A stretch of DNA of 64,000 nt from Sphingomonas lenta (GCF_002288825.1 NZ_NSLI01000008.1:1-64000); one strand, 5' to 3'; positions 51,928-61,207 are shown, counted from the first letter of the stretch. Notes: generated from the sequence alone by a model not told the origin. Numbers and translations: made by a program.

Positions 51928-53235
51928 TTACTGCGAATAGCTCATGTCGGCGCCGAGCGCGCGTGCCTTGGCGAGGAAGTTGTCATAGCCGCGCTCGATC
52001 TGCCACGCGTCGGCGATCCGCGTCTGCCCATCCGCGACCATTCCCAGTAAAGACAGCGCCGCGCCCGCGCGCAGATCGAGCGCCCGAACCTCGGCACCGC
52101 GAATCGCGGCGGAGCCATGGATGTGCGCGGTGCCGTCGCGCACATCGCTCTCGATGCCCATGCGCGCGAATTCGCGCAGATAAGCGTAGCGGCCCGCGAA
52201 GCGCAAGTCGACGATGCGCGACTCGCCGCGCGCGCACGCGCCCAGCACCGCGAACAGCGGCTGCATGTCCGAGTTGATGCCGGGATAGGGGCCCGTGCTG
52301 ATCTCGACGGGGTAGGGCCGGCCCGAACGGACGATCGCCACGTCGCCGTCCCGGAAGATCTTGGCCCCGCTCTCGCGCAGGAAGATCAGCGGTACCTCCA
52401 GGTCCTGCGCCGGAAAGTCGTGGATCTCCACGTCGCCCCCGGTGACCACGGAGCCGATGACCCAGGTCATCGCCTCCATATTGTCCGGCATGACGCGGTG
52501 CGTGATGCCGTCCAGCCGCTCGGCGCCGGTGATCTCGATGCTCTCCTGGCCGTGCACGACGATGTTGGCGCCCATGCGCGTCAGGAACGCGGCCAAGTCC
52601 AGGATCTCGGGCCGGACGTGCGGGTTCCACAGCCTGGTCGTGCCGCGCGCGAGGCTGCCGGCGATGAGCGCGTTCTCCGTCGCGCCGGTGGACCTCAGCG
52701 GCAGCACGATGTCGGCGCCGGTGAGCCCGTTCGGCGCTTCCGCGCAGAGCCGCTCGCCCTCCCACCAGACACGCGCGCCCAGCTTGCTCAGGACCATCTC
52801 GTGGAGATCGGTCTTGCGCTCGCCCAGGTTGCACCCGCCGGGCATGGGCACGCTGCCCGCGCCCGTGCGCGCTACCAGCGCCCCCAGAATCAGCAGCGTG
52901 TTGCGGATCGACCGACCGTCCCAGACGAGCTCGCTCGCCGGCGCGCGATCCTCCTCGATCGTCAGCGTTCCATCGGCCACCGAGCAACGCTTACCGAGGG
53001 CTTCCAGCATTCCCACATGCACGATCGCATCCAGCAACTTGTCGGGATAGTTGCGGAGGACAATCTTTTCGGGCGTGAGCAGCGACGCCGCGAGCAGGCG
53101 CAGCACGCTGTTCTTGGCGCCGCTGACGCGCACCTGCCCGACTAGGCGCGAGCGGGACACTTGGAGAAAACGGGCTTCGGACGCGCCTACGTCGTCGGCC
53201 TGAACGGGCATGAGCTTGGGGGCGGCGCTGGTCAT
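51928..53235 (-). CDS. murA: UDP-N-acetylglucosamine 1-carboxyvinyltransferase (MurA family)
   Basis: A 435-residue protein. The substrate-binding SGAKNSVLR (Lys41-Asn42) and the loop MPGGCNLGERKTD with catalytic Cys135 match MurA, as does GATENALIAGSLARGTT. It transfers enolpyruvate from PEP to UDP-GlcNAc in the cytosol, the first committed step to UDP-MurNAc. Its ATG overlaps the stop of the murB-like gene (ATGA). Elsewhere murA and murB are usually apart, so a coupled pair inside a polysaccharide locus is unusual. Either these are the housekeeping copies or they make a muramic-type precursor for the polymer. Confidence 0.88.
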   Translation of the reverse strand: MTSAAPKLMPVQADDVGASEARFLQVSRSRLVGQVRVSGAKNSVLRLLAASLLTPEKIVLRNYPDKLLDAIVHVGMLEALGKRCSVADGTLTIEEDRAPASELVWDGRSIRNTLLILGALVARTGAGSVPMPGGCNLGERKTDLHEMVLSKLGARVWWEGERLCAEAPNGLTGADIVLPLRSTGATENALIAGSLARGTTRLWNPHVRPEILDLAAFLTRMGANIVVHGQESIEITGAERLDGITHRVMPDNMEAMTWVIGSVVTGGDVEIHDFPAQDLEVPLIFLRESGAKIFRDGDVAIVRSGRPYPVEISTGPYPGINSDMQPLFAVLGACARGESRIVDLRFAGRYAYLREFARMGIESDVRDGTAHIHGSAAIRGAEVRALDLRAGAALSLLGMVADGQTRIADAWQIERGYDNFLAKARALGADMSYSQ

Positions 53236-54281
53236 GGTCGATGCTCCTGGCCAGGAGGTTGAATGAAGCGCGGGACTGCCGCGACCTCGTGAGCGGGGCG
53301 CATGACGCCGTCGGGCGCCAGGTGGCGCACCTCCGCGTCCATGGCGATACCGGTGAGCGCGCGGACGCGCTCGCGCGCCAGTCCGATAAGCGCCAGCACG
53401 TCGGCGGACCGCGCCTGGCCGTTGTTGACGATGAAATTGGCGTGGTCGGGCGAGATCTGCGCATCGCCGATCGCGAAGCCCTTTAGCCCGGCCCGCTCGA
53501 TCGCCAGCCCAGGCGGACCGATAAGGCTATAGAGCTTGGGATCGCTCACGAACACCGACCCGCAATTGGCACGTACGCGGGGGAACTTGGCGCGGCGCGC
53601 GGCAAGGATGCCGATCGCTTCCCGCCGCAGCGCGTGACGGTCGCCCGGCTCGAAGCGAAAGCGGGCGGCGACGACGATCGCGCCTGCATCCTGGAGGGCC
53701 GAAGCGCGATAGGAGTAGCGCAACTCCGTCCGATCGATCCGGCGGCGCGTGCCGTCGCGCTTGACCACGTCGACCGACAGCACGTTCTCGCCGATGCCGC
53801 GACGCTGGCTTCCACCGTTCATCGTGACCAGGCCGCCCAGCGTGCCCGGGATGCCGATCGCGTGCGTGGCGCCGGCGAGCCCCGCCTCGATGACCTGGCG
53901 CACGAAGCTGGGAACCCAGAGGCCAGCACCCGCCTCAACATGACCGTCCGGCTTCGCCGCGAAACCGCCAAACGCGCGGCCGACGCGCACTACGACCCCG
54001 CGGAATCCTTCATCGTCGAACAACAGATTGGACCCGTCGCCGATGACGACATGCGGCACGCCCGTCTCCGCGATGACGCGAAGCGCGGCCGCCAACGACT
54101 CGGTCGAGCGGGGCGTCACGACCAAATCCGCCGGCCCGCCGATCCGCCAGCGGCCCAGTCCGGCTAAGGCTACGTCGCGCGACAACTCGTCAGCCGCCAG
54201 CACTTGATGCAAGCGGGTCAGCGCCGATCCAGCGGTCGGCCGCCGAGCAGGAACGTCCAACATATCCGAAATCTTGCCCAT
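53232..54281 (-). CDS. murB: UDP-N-acetylenolpyruvoylglucosamine reductase (MurB family)
   Basis: A 349-residue protein from ATG at 54281; the start is uncertain because AAGGGG lies too close, and GTG/ATG codons upstream and ATG at 54263 are alternatives. FAD-binding HVVIGDGSNLLFDDEGFRG and AIGIPGTLGGLVTMNGGSQR are clear. The catalytic set is present: RYSYRAS (Arg192), NCGSVFVSDP (Ser242, proton donor) and DAEVRHLAPDG (Glu317). It reduces the MurA product with NADPH to UDP-MurNAc. It is translationally coupled to murA downstream. Confidence 0.85.
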   Translation of the reverse strand: MGKISDMLDVPARRPTAGSALTRLHQVLAADELSRDVALAGLGRWRIGGPADLVVTPRSTESLAAALRVIAETGVPHVVIGDGSNLLFDDEGFRGVVVRVGRAFGGFAAKPDGHVEAGAGLWVPSFVRQVIEAGLAGATHAIGIPGTLGGLVTMNGGSQRRGIGENVLSVDVVKRDGTRRRIDRTELRYSYRASALQDAGAIVVAARFRFEPGDRHALRREAIGILAARRAKFPRVRANCGSVFVSDPKLYSLIGPPGLAIERAGLKGFAIGDAQISPDHANFIVNNGQARSADVLALIGLARERVRALTGIAMDAEVRHLAPDGVMRPAHEVAAVPRFIQPPGQEHRP

Positions 54282-54627
54282 CACCCCTTGAGCGCCACCG
54301 CTACCTTCCTGGGCTCCGCTCGCGACGACGACACCGCTGATCATAGCTGTCCGTGCGCGCATCTCGCGCGACGACCAGCGGTCGCGGGATAGCAGATCGG
54401 GAGAGCCATGTAACCTTGAAAGCCGCCTCGTGCGTCTGCACGAGCCCGGCGCGAGCTTTAGTGTAACCTCGACGCATCATCGTGACGCCAAACACACGAG
54501 AAGCTCTTGTTTATTTTACGAACGCCCGGCAGTCTCGTTTCGGGACACCGGAGTCGCTCTCCATATGGCTGGCGGGTCGCAAGCCGGGCAGCGAAACACG
54601 CGGTGCCGACATTGGAGAGGATAGAAC
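54282..54627. other. Intergenic stretch between divergent murB and small-protein genes
   Basis: About 345 bases. No gene is supported; the only open frames are short and have no coding character. It should hold divergent promoters. GGAGAGG at 54614-54620 is the ribosome binding site of the next small gene. Confidence 0.35.
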
Positions 54628-54765
54628 GTGGACGGGTCCAACGGGATCGAAGCCGGCGTCGTGGTGCGCGAAGATATCGTGTCGGCCGCGGCTACCCGTG
54701 CGTTGGCGGGGTCGCTGTTGATCGGCGCGCTTTTCTGGATAGCGGCGCTCTTCCTACTTCTCTGA
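54628..54765 (+). CDS. 45-residue single-helix membrane protein
   Basis: GTG at 54628 with GGAGAGG eight bases upstream. The protein reads VDGSNGIEAGVVVREDIVSA, then a hydrophobic helix (ALAGSLLIGALFWIAALFLLL) that ends at the stop. A good ribosome binding site and a clean amphipathic-to-membrane layout argue for a real small protein. The family is unknown. It sits just before the priming sugar transferase gene and could be a small partner of that membrane enzyme. Confidence 0.5.
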   Translation: MDGSNGIEAGVVVREDIVSAAATRALAGSLLIGALFWIAALFLLL

Positions 54766-54955
54766 TCATCGCTGATAGCGCGAGATCCTGACGGCTCCGG
54801 CCGGCGCGCTTAGGGCGCGTTTGGCCGATCCTCCGCTTTACGTTTTCGCCACGCGTCGACGATATCCCTTCAAGCCGAAGGGCGCCTGTGATATCGGCGC
54901 GCTTACTTCGGCCGACACGCTTTGTTGCATGCTTGTGCAAACAGAGGGGAAATGC

Positions 54956-56347
54956 GTGAATTTTGCGGGGAAGGTCAGACGGGACGCGCTTGAGGCGCAA
55001 CCGAATCGCGCCGTGACCCGCAAGGATCGTGTCAGGGTGGTGCTCTATTTCGCTCTGATGCTGCTGGACGCGCTCGCCGTACTTGCCGCGTTCGGGCTGG
55101 GGTCACTGGTTCGCTTCGGTGATGTGTCAGGCAGATCCGAGGTCGACATAGGAATAGCGGCGCTGCCGTTGTTCATCGGAACCGCGCTCAACAGCGGTGC
55201 CTACTCCATCGATGTGCTCCGGACCACGCGGGTCGGCATCTCGCGTGCGCTGGGCGCGTTGCTGTTCGCCTTCGGCTCGCTTCTACTTCTCTTTTACTAC
55301 CTCCGCATCCTGCAGGACGTGTCGCGGCTCGCGGTCAGTGTCGGCATGGCGGGCAGCTTCGTGCTCGTGGCCGCCTTTCGCATGCTGTTCGCGACCGCGA
55401 CCCATCGCGCGACCGGTGGCGGGGTCACGTCCGAGTTGATAATCCTCGACCATATCACCTGCCCGACACCGTCATCGGCGCAGGTGATCGACGCGGCGGA
55501 GAACGAGCTCCGCCCTGATCTTCGCGATCCTTTGATGCTCGACCGGTTGGCTAAGTGGCTGAAGGGGGTCGACCGGGTGGTGATCGCCTGCCGTCCGGAG
55601 GCGCAACGATCCTGGGCGCTGATGCTCAAAGGCGCGAACATACATGGCGAGGTGGTCGCGACCGAGTTCGATGCGGTAGGCGCGATCGGCGTGAATACCT
55701 TGTGCGGCCGGACCACGCTACAAGTCTCGACCGGCCCGCTCAGCTTACGTAATCGCATGGTCAAGCGGCTCTTCGATCTGGCGTTCGCCGTACCGGCGCT
55801 CATCCTGCTCGCGCCGATGCTCCTCATCACCGCGTTGGCGATCAAGCTCGACAGCAGGGGGCCAGTCTTCTTCCGCCAGATGCGCGTGGGACGGGGAAAC
55901 GAGCTGTTCGCGGTTTTCAAGTTCCGCAGCATGCACGTCGACAGGTGCGACGCCGATGGCTCGGTGTCCACACGACGTGACGACGACCGCATCACCCGTG
56001 TCGGCGCGTTCATCCGCAGGACGAGCATCGACGAACTGCCTCAGCTCCTTAACGTGTTGTTCGGATCGATGAGCATCGTCGGTCCCCGCCCGCACGCGCT
56101 CGGCTCGCTAGCCGGCCAACAGCTCTTCTGGGATGTCGACGAACGCTACTGGCACCGGCATGCGCTCAAACCCGGTATCACGGGATTGGCGCAGGTTCGC
56201 GGCTTCCGCGGAGCGACCTACCGGCGGGACGACCTAACCCGGCGGCTCCAGGCCGATCTGGAGTACATAGCCGGCTGGTCGGTGTGGCGGGACTTCAAGA
56301 TCCTACTCTCCACCATCACCGTGGTTGTACACAAGAACGCATATTGA
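54956..56347 (+). CDS. Exopolysaccharide priming sugar transferase (polyprenyl glycosylphosphotransferase)
   Basis: About 463 residues from GTG at 54956, chosen because AGAGGGG lies six bases upstream; ATG at 54929 is possible. Four or five N-terminal helices start at VVLYFALMLLDALAVLAAFG. The bacterial sugar transferase domain is at the C-terminus: KRLFDLAFAVPALILLAPML, FRQMRVGRGNELFAVFKFRS, TSIDELPQLLNVLFGSMSIV, GPRPHA and KPGITGLAQVRGFRG. It transfers a hexose-1-phosphate to undecaprenyl phosphate and so starts each repeat unit. Length and layout resemble the sphingan enzymes SpsB/GelB (glucose-1-phosphate), so glucose is the likely first sugar. Confidence 0.9.
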   Translation: MNFAGKVRRDALEAQPNRAVTRKDRVRVVLYFALMLLDALAVLAAFGLGSLVRFGDVSGRSEVDIGIAALPLFIGTALNSGAYSIDVLRTTRVGISRALGALLFAFGSLLLLFYYLRILQDVSRLAVSVGMAGSFVLVAAFRMLFATATHRATGGGVTSELIILDHITCPTPSSAQVIDAAENELRPDLRDPLMLDRLAKWLKGVDRVVIACRPEAQRSWALMLKGANIHGEVVATEFDAVGAIGVNTLCGRTTLQVSTGPLSLRNRMVKRLFDLAFAVPALILLAPMLLITALAIKLDSRGPVFFRQMRVGRGNELFAVFKFRSMHVDRCDADGSVSTRRDDDRITRVGAFIRRTSIDELPQLLNVLFGSMSIVGPRPHALGSLAGQQLFWDVDERYWHRHALKPGITGLAQVRGFRGATYRRDDLTRRLQADLEYIAGWSVWRDFKILLSTITVVVHKNAY

Positions 56348-56453
56348 ACCGATTTCTCTCGGTGACGAATGACCTGATGCATACCTATAATCGGACCCGA
56401 TCGGGCGTCGGGTAACCCGTAACGGTGTCTAACGTTTTCATAGGACGCGTCGC

Positions 56454-57242
56454 TCAGGGCGCCTTGCATCCCGGCCCCAGCCTCACCGTCGTGTTCGCCG
56501 TCGATGCGCCTGGGTGCCAGTAGATCAGCCGTCCACCGGTCGGCATGCGAATCGTGCATCGATCCACGATCAGCGTAGTACCCTTGGCTAAGCCGAAGAT
56601 GGTGCCGGGCCTATCATCCTCGACCAGAAGGTGCCTGATTCGCGCCACGCAGCCGGGGTTTGTCTGGAAATGCCCTTTGACGGGTTTTCTGCTCACAAGC
56701 GTGCCGGCCGTCCAATCGCCCCAGCAGCGATAATTGAGCCCGTTCCGCTCGGAGACGACGTTCTCCAATAGGGTTTCGCCCTTGCTGTCGATACCGGCAT
56801 CCGAATTGTCGCGGTAGGCGCCCCCGATTACGGTCAGCCGCGTCCTCCGCGCGGCCATGACCCCGTCACCGTTCGGGTATTTCGCGGATTGCACGAACCC
56901 TTGAGCAGTGACGTTACGCAGCGTCACGTCGCCCGCGACGAGTGACACGCCGGCTACGATCTTCCTGCGCGGCCCCTTGTAGCTGAAGACGCTGTCCTCG
57001 ATGGTCACCCGCTCGGACCCGTCTTGAATGCGAACGCAGTTGTGGGAGCAATCCGCGATGATCCGGCGCGCGGTGAAATCCTGGTAGCGACGCGATCCTT
57101 TGGCGGGCAGCGCGTCGATCCAGCTATAGGTGCTCACCTTACGGTCCGACACCGTTCGCGGTGCGGACTGCGCCATGGCGGGAGCAGCGGGCGCGAGGAC
57201 GGCGAGAACGAAGAAAATTGTTCGCAACGGTTTGTTGGGCAT
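56454..57242 (-). CDS. Secreted right-handed beta-helix protein
   Basis: A 262-residue protein from ATG at 57242. The signal peptide KPLRTIFFVLAVLAPAAPAM ends at AMAQ near residue 25. Helix rungs include RRIIADCSHNCVRIQDGSER, YPNGDGVMAARRTRLTVIGG, NSDAGIDSKGETLLENVVSE and RNGLNYRCWGDW. The NGDG, N-x-DAG-x-D-x-K and N-x-R-x-WG positions recur in the beta-helix part of 31395-33302, so the two are related despite different export routes. Cysteines in the early rungs may form disulfides. It may bind or cleave the polysaccharide in the periplasm; no catalytic residues are identified. Confidence 0.7.
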   Translation of the reverse strand: MPNKPLRTIFFVLAVLAPAAPAMAQSAPRTVSDRKVSTYSWIDALPAKGSRRYQDFTARRIIADCSHNCVRIQDGSERVTIEDSVFSYKGPRRKIVAGVSLVAGDVTLRNVTAQGFVQSAKYPNGDGVMAARRTRLTVIGGAYRDNSDAGIDSKGETLLENVVSERNGLNYRCWGDWTAGTLVSRKPVKGHFQTNPGCVARIRHLLVEDDRPGTIFGLAKGTTLIVDRCTIRMPTGGRLIYWHPGASTANTTVRLGPGCKAP

Positions 57243-57736
57243 GCCGATGGGCGGGTAACTCGCCGGCCCTTCGAGTTCCAGTCCGATACAGCTGGCTAGT
57301 CGGGATCCGTTTGCCGTATTTCTTAACGGTGCGACGGAACGGGCCGGTGAGAGTCGCATTCTAGTCGAGAGCAACAAAGCGTCGCGCCGCGAAGACGCCC
57401 GCTAATTAGGAGAGCGGAGCTGCAGCGGGTCGATGCCGGAAATCTGCCCTCATCCTCTCACGGGGACCTAGCGACGGGCAGAAGCGTCGCCACCCTGACC
57501 GTGTCGATGTTTCTGGGCTTATACTTCTGGACAGTCTTATCTATACCGATGTTCGGCTGATCGCTGTGACCGCGCGATGTATCCAACTCGCTTAGGGGAG
57601 GAGCAGATCCGTTCGACTGCACGGGTTGCTTCCGCTGAGTTGCCCGATTTTCGATTCCGCGATTTACAATGCTGTTAACTGCGTATTCGGCACCGCGCGA
57701 ACGATCTATTAAGCAGGGTGCTCATAGAACGGGTGA
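57243..57736. other. Intergenic stretch between divergent genes
   Basis: About 490 bases with no supported gene. Composition rises in AT near 57500-57700, where promoters for the small protein and UDP-glucose dehydrogenase genes would be expected. No repeat or RNA gene was seen. Confidence 0.3.
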
Positions 57737-57955
57737 ATGGCTGCCGCATCTTCTCTGCCCGCGCTCGTCGAGACCGCCCCCGAGCCGGTGCTCATCGTTG
57801 CCGATCCTCTCGATGGCGACCTCCTTAACTATGAATGCTGGCTACTACCGCCGGGGCGGGCTGATCCCGTGGAGCAGATAGTGCGCGCGGTGTCTTGGAT
57901 GGCCGGGCCGTTCGCCGTTGCCGCCGGCGCGACCGCGCTCGCGCTTCTGTTCTGA
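57737..57955 (+). CDS. 72-residue tail-anchored small protein
   Basis: ATG at 57737. The first ~50 residues are polar (LPALVETAPEPVLIVADPLD, YECWLLPPGRADPVEQIV) and the end is a hydrophobic helix (MAGPFAVAAGATALALLF) reaching the stop. The layout parallels the 45-residue protein before the priming transferase, also directly upstream of a polysaccharide gene. The ribosome binding site is weak (GGGTGA). Family unknown. Confidence 0.45.
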   Translation: MAAASSLPALVETAPEPVLIVADPLDGDLLNYECWLLPPGRADPVEQIVRAVSWMAGPFAVAAGATALALLF

Positions 57956-58082
57956 TCGTTCCAGCGCGAGCCGTCCGCCAGCAAGGCGACACTTGCCATT
58001 CCACAACATCCTCGCGTAGCGGTCTGCCGCGCCGGCGCTCGACGACGCGGGTCGCGCCGCATGTCTGGATCTAGGGGAAACG

Positions 58083-59387
58083 ATGCGCATCACCATGATC
58101 GGTTCGGGCTATGTGGGTCTGGTATCGGGCGCGTGCCTGGCCGACTTCGGCCACGAGGTCTGTTGTCTCGACAAGGACGCCGGCAAAATCGAACGGCTGC
58201 TCGCTGGCAAGATGCCTATCTACGAGCCCGGACTTGAAGAGCTCGTGGGGCGTAACGTGCAGGCGCAGCGCCTACGCTTCACGACCGATCTAGCCGAAGG
58301 AGTGCAAGGCGCGGACGCCGTATTCATCGCAGTAGGCACGCCGTCGCGGCGCGGCGACGGACATGCGGACCTATCCTATGTCTACGCCGCCGCGCGCGAA
58401 ATTGGCAAGGCGATCACCGGTTATACGGTGGTGGTCACCAAGTCGACAGTGCCTGTCGGGACGGGGGATGAGGTGGAGAGAATCATCCGCGAAGTAAACC
58501 CTGGAGCGCAGTTCGGCGTCGTCTCCAACCCCGAGTTCCTGCGCGAAGGCGCGGCGATCGACGACTTCAAGCGGCCCGACCGCATCGTCATCGGTTCGGA
58601 GGACGAGCGCGCGACGGAGGTGATGCGCCAGGTCTATCGTCCGCTCTACCTCAACGCCGCGCCCATCCTGGTGACGGGGCGTCGCACGGCCGAGCTGATC
58701 AAGTACGCCGGCAACGCGTTCCTCGCGACCAAGATCACCTTCATCAACGAAATCGCGGACCTGTGCGAGAAGGTGGGCGCGGACGTCCAGGACGTGTCGC
58801 GGGGCATCGGACTCGACAACCGGATCGGGTCCAAGTTCCTCCACGCCGGCCCCGGCTATGGCGGCTCCTGTTTCCCGAAGGACACGCTGGCGCTGCTCAA
58901 GACGAGCCAGGATCATGACGCGCCGCAGCGCATCGTGGAGTCGGTGGTGGCGGTCAACGACAATCGCAAGCGCGCCATGGGCCGCAAGATCATCCACGCC
59001 ATGGGCGGCGAGGTCAGGGGCAAGACGGTCGCCGTGCTGGGCCTGACGTTCAAGCCCAATACCGACGACATGCGCGATTCGCCCGCGATCACGGTTATCC
59101 AGACGCTCCAGGACGCAGGCGCCCGCATCAAGGCCTATGATCCCGAGGGCATGGAGCAGGCCAGGCCCATGCTCCCCGATATCGAGTACTGCCAGGGTCC
59201 GTACCAGGCGATCGAGGGCGCGGACGCGCTGGCGATCGTGACCGAGTGGGACGCGTTCCGCGCGCTCGACCTCGGGCGCGTCAAGTCGCTGCTCAACGAG
59301 CCGGTGCTGGTCGACCTGCGCAACATCTACAATCCCCATGAAGTGGAGGCCGCGGGCTTCGCCTATACCGGCGTGGGCCGGCGATGA
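58083..59387 (+). CDS. ugd: UDP-glucose 6-dehydrogenase
   Basis: A 434-residue protein. N-terminal NAD site MRITMIGSGYVGLVSGACLA, then VGTPSRRGDGHADLSYV, STVPVGTGD and SNPEFLREGAAIDDF. The catalytic cysteine lies in PGYGGSCFPKDTLAL (about residue 263), and LGLTFKPNTDDMRDSPA marks the C-terminal domain. It oxidises UDP-glucose to UDP-glucuronate in the cytosol. A G-rich leader (AGGGGAAACG) precedes the ATG. The stop overlaps the epimerase start by four bases, so uronic-acid donor synthesis is a coupled pair. Confidence 0.95.
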   Translation: MRITMIGSGYVGLVSGACLADFGHEVCCLDKDAGKIERLLAGKMPIYEPGLEELVGRNVQAQRLRFTTDLAEGVQGADAVFIAVGTPSRRGDGHADLSYVYAAAREIGKAITGYTVVVTKSTVPVGTGDEVERIIREVNPGAQFGVVSNPEFLREGAAIDDFKRPDRIVIGSEDERATEVMRQVYRPLYLNAAPILVTGRRTAELIKYAGNAFLATKITFINEIADLCEKVGADVQDVSRGIGLDNRIGSKFLHAGPGYGGSCFPKDTLALLKTSQDHDAPQRIVESVVAVNDNRKRAMGRKIIHAMGGEVRGKTVAVLGLTFKPNTDDMRDSPAITVIQTLQDAGARIKAYDPEGMEQARPMLPDIEYCQGPYQAIEGADALAIVTEWDAFRALDLGRVKSLLNEPVLVDLRNIYNPHEVEAAGFAYTGVGRR

Positions 59388-60370
59388 ACGTGCGGCCCGA
59401 CCCCGTTTTAGTCACGGGCGCGGCGGGCTTCATCGGCCACGCCGTCGCGCATCGGCTGCTCGGGCGCGGCGAGCGCGTGATCGGGCTCGATATCGTCAAC
59501 GACTATTACGATGTCGGGCTCAAGGAGGCGCGGCTATCCACGCTGAACGGCCACGCGGCGTTCGACTTCCACCGGATCGACGTCGCGGACGCCGACCGGG
59601 TCGCAGCGCTGGTCCGCGACGCGGGGGTGCGCCGGGTCGTCCACCTCGCCGCGCAAGCGGGAGTCCGCTACAGCCTGGAGAACCCGTTCGCCTATCAGCG
59701 GTCGAACCTTCAAGGCCATCTCGCCGTACTGGAGGCCTGCCGCCACGCGCCCGGCTTCGAGCATCTCGTCTACGCCTCGTCGAGCTCCGTCTACGGCGAC
59801 AAGCCGATGGGCGGCGAGGGGTTCACCGAGGACGAGCCGGCGACGGCGCCCGTGTCGCTCTACGCGGCGACCAAGCGCGCGTGCGAGCTGATGAGCGCGA
59901 GCTACGCCGCCCTGTACAAATTCCCACAGACGGGGCTGCGCTTCTTCACCGTCTACGGCCCTTGGGGGCGGCCGGACATGGCGATCTTCGGCTTCACCCG
60001 GAAGATACTCTCCGGCGAGCCGATCGAGGTCTATGGCGAGGGGCGCATGGCGCGCGACTTCACCTATATCGACGACATCGTCGACGGCGTGGTCGGCGCG
60101 CTCGATCGGGCACCGGCGTCGGGTGAGCACCGCGTCCTCAACATCGGCGACAGCCATCCGGTCGGGCTCATGGACATGATCGGCAGCCTCGAGCGTGCGC
60201 TAGGCCGTGAGGCGGTCAAGATCATGCGTCCCATGCAGCCCGGCGACGTGACCGCGACGTTCGCCGACGTGTCGCGGCTGCGCGTGCTGACCGGCTATCG
60301 GCCGCGCGTCATGCTCGACGAGGGCATCGATCGTTTCGTGAGCTGGTATCGCGAGTTCTACCAGATGTGA
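59384..60370 (+). CDS. NAD-dependent epimerase, probable UDP-glucuronate 4-epimerase
   Basis: A 328-residue short-chain dehydrogenase-type protein. LVTGAAGFIGHAVAHRLLGR binds NAD. NDYYDVGLKEARLSTL, HLAAQAGVRYSLENPFAY and GLRFFTVYGPWGRPDMAIFG are typical of UDP-GlcA 4-epimerases. The catalytic set is ASSSSVYGD and YAATKRA (Tyr-x3-Lys). Coupled to ugd (ATGA), it would convert UDP-GlcA to UDP-GalA, so the polymer probably contains galacturonic as well as or instead of glucuronic acid. Confidence 0.88.
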   Translation: MNVRPDPVLVTGAAGFIGHAVAHRLLGRGERVIGLDIVNDYYDVGLKEARLSTLNGHAAFDFHRIDVADADRVAALVRDAGVRRVVHLAAQAGVRYSLENPFAYQRSNLQGHLAVLEACRHAPGFEHLVYASSSSVYGDKPMGGEGFTEDEPATAPVSLYAATKRACELMSASYAALYKFPQTGLRFFTVYGPWGRPDMAIFGFTRKILSGEPIEVYGEGRMARDFTYIDDIVDGVVGALDRAPASGEHRVLNIGDSHPVGLMDMIGSLERALGREAVKIMRPMQPGDVTATFADVSRLRVLTGYRPRVMLDEGIDRFVSWYREFYQM

Positions 60371-60558
60371 CTCGGCGCTGCTAGGATAGTTGGATGGTGA
60401 CTTGTCTCGCGCCGCAAAGAATATCGAAGGACTGTAAGCTAGGTCAGCTACTAGTCGGGATAAGCTGATAAGCGCTACGCTCTGCTGATACCGACAACGA
60501 ATTATTCGTAATTGCTGGAACAAGGTACCACGCAGGTCATGGCCGAGCAGGAATCTAG

Positions 60559-61125
60559 CTAGCGTGCTCTGGCATTGCATGCTGAACCAGGCACCTCCGT
60601 GGGAGGAATGACTGTCGCGTTGATCGACTCCGGGGTTAAAATCAGCTGCAACTCCCGATAGCGGCGCAAGAACGGTGCCATAGCCTGGTCGCGCGCAGCA
60701 CATGCGAGCTGAAAGGCGTTTTCGTTGCCATACCGCTCAGTCGCGAAGAACTTATGCCGCCGCTGGCGTGTAAGCGGATCGTCCCAGTAAGCGAGCCAAC
60801 CAGCCCGACGAGTCGCCGATTTCGGAGCAAACGTAACTCCCGGTTTGCCTGACCGCGACGAGGCTCGGACATGAAATCGCGCGTGCAACGCTTTAAATTC
60901 AAGATGGAGTGCGCTGTTTCGAGAAGCAAGTGTCATCGCAGCGTCGCGCGCGTCCGCAGCCGACCCGTACGCCCGATCACCGAAATAGCGATAGAAGCGT
61001 TTGCCTGCAAAGCAGATACTCACCAGCCAACCATTTGCTCGGTTGGTGACTCGATATAGCCGAAAGCCATTGCTATCGCGCTTGGCTACTCGGCGTTGAC
61101 GATCTTCCGCATCGATCTGGGTCAT
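60559..61125 (-). CDS. Protein with two AP2-like DNA-binding domains
   Basis: A 188-residue protein from ATG at 61125. Two regions carry the AP2 three-strand pattern: GFRLYRVTNRANGWLVSICF ... YFGDRAYGSAADARDAAM (about 19-66), and RSGKPGVTFAPKSATRRAGW ... KFFATERYGNENAFQLACAA (about 90-150). Bacterial and phage AP2 domains usually accompany homing endonucleases or recombinases, and here no nuclease motif is seen. It lies 82 bases downstream of the large serine recombinase on the same strand and may be part of that element. DNA binding is inferred. Confidence 0.6.
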   Translation of the reverse strand: MTQIDAEDRQRRVAKRDSNGFRLYRVTNRANGWLVSICFAGKRFYRYFGDRAYGSAADARDAAMTLASRNSALHLEFKALHARFHVRASSRSGKPGVTFAPKSATRRAGWLAYWDDPLTRQRRHKFFATERYGNENAFQLACAARDQAMAPFLRRYRELQLILTPESINATVIPPTEVPGSACNARAR

Positions 61126-61207
61126 GGCCTCACTCCGAGCCAAACTTTACGTGTGACAACAAAGAGCTACCTAACGGTGGCGCGAGCGCCAAGCTGCATG
61201 AGCTGTC

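Noticed and set aside
60371..60558. Possible tRNA or attachment site next to the recombinase element
   Set aside because: No cloverleaf-like sequence or clear direct repeat could be identified by eye; no tRNA or rRNA gene was found in the window.
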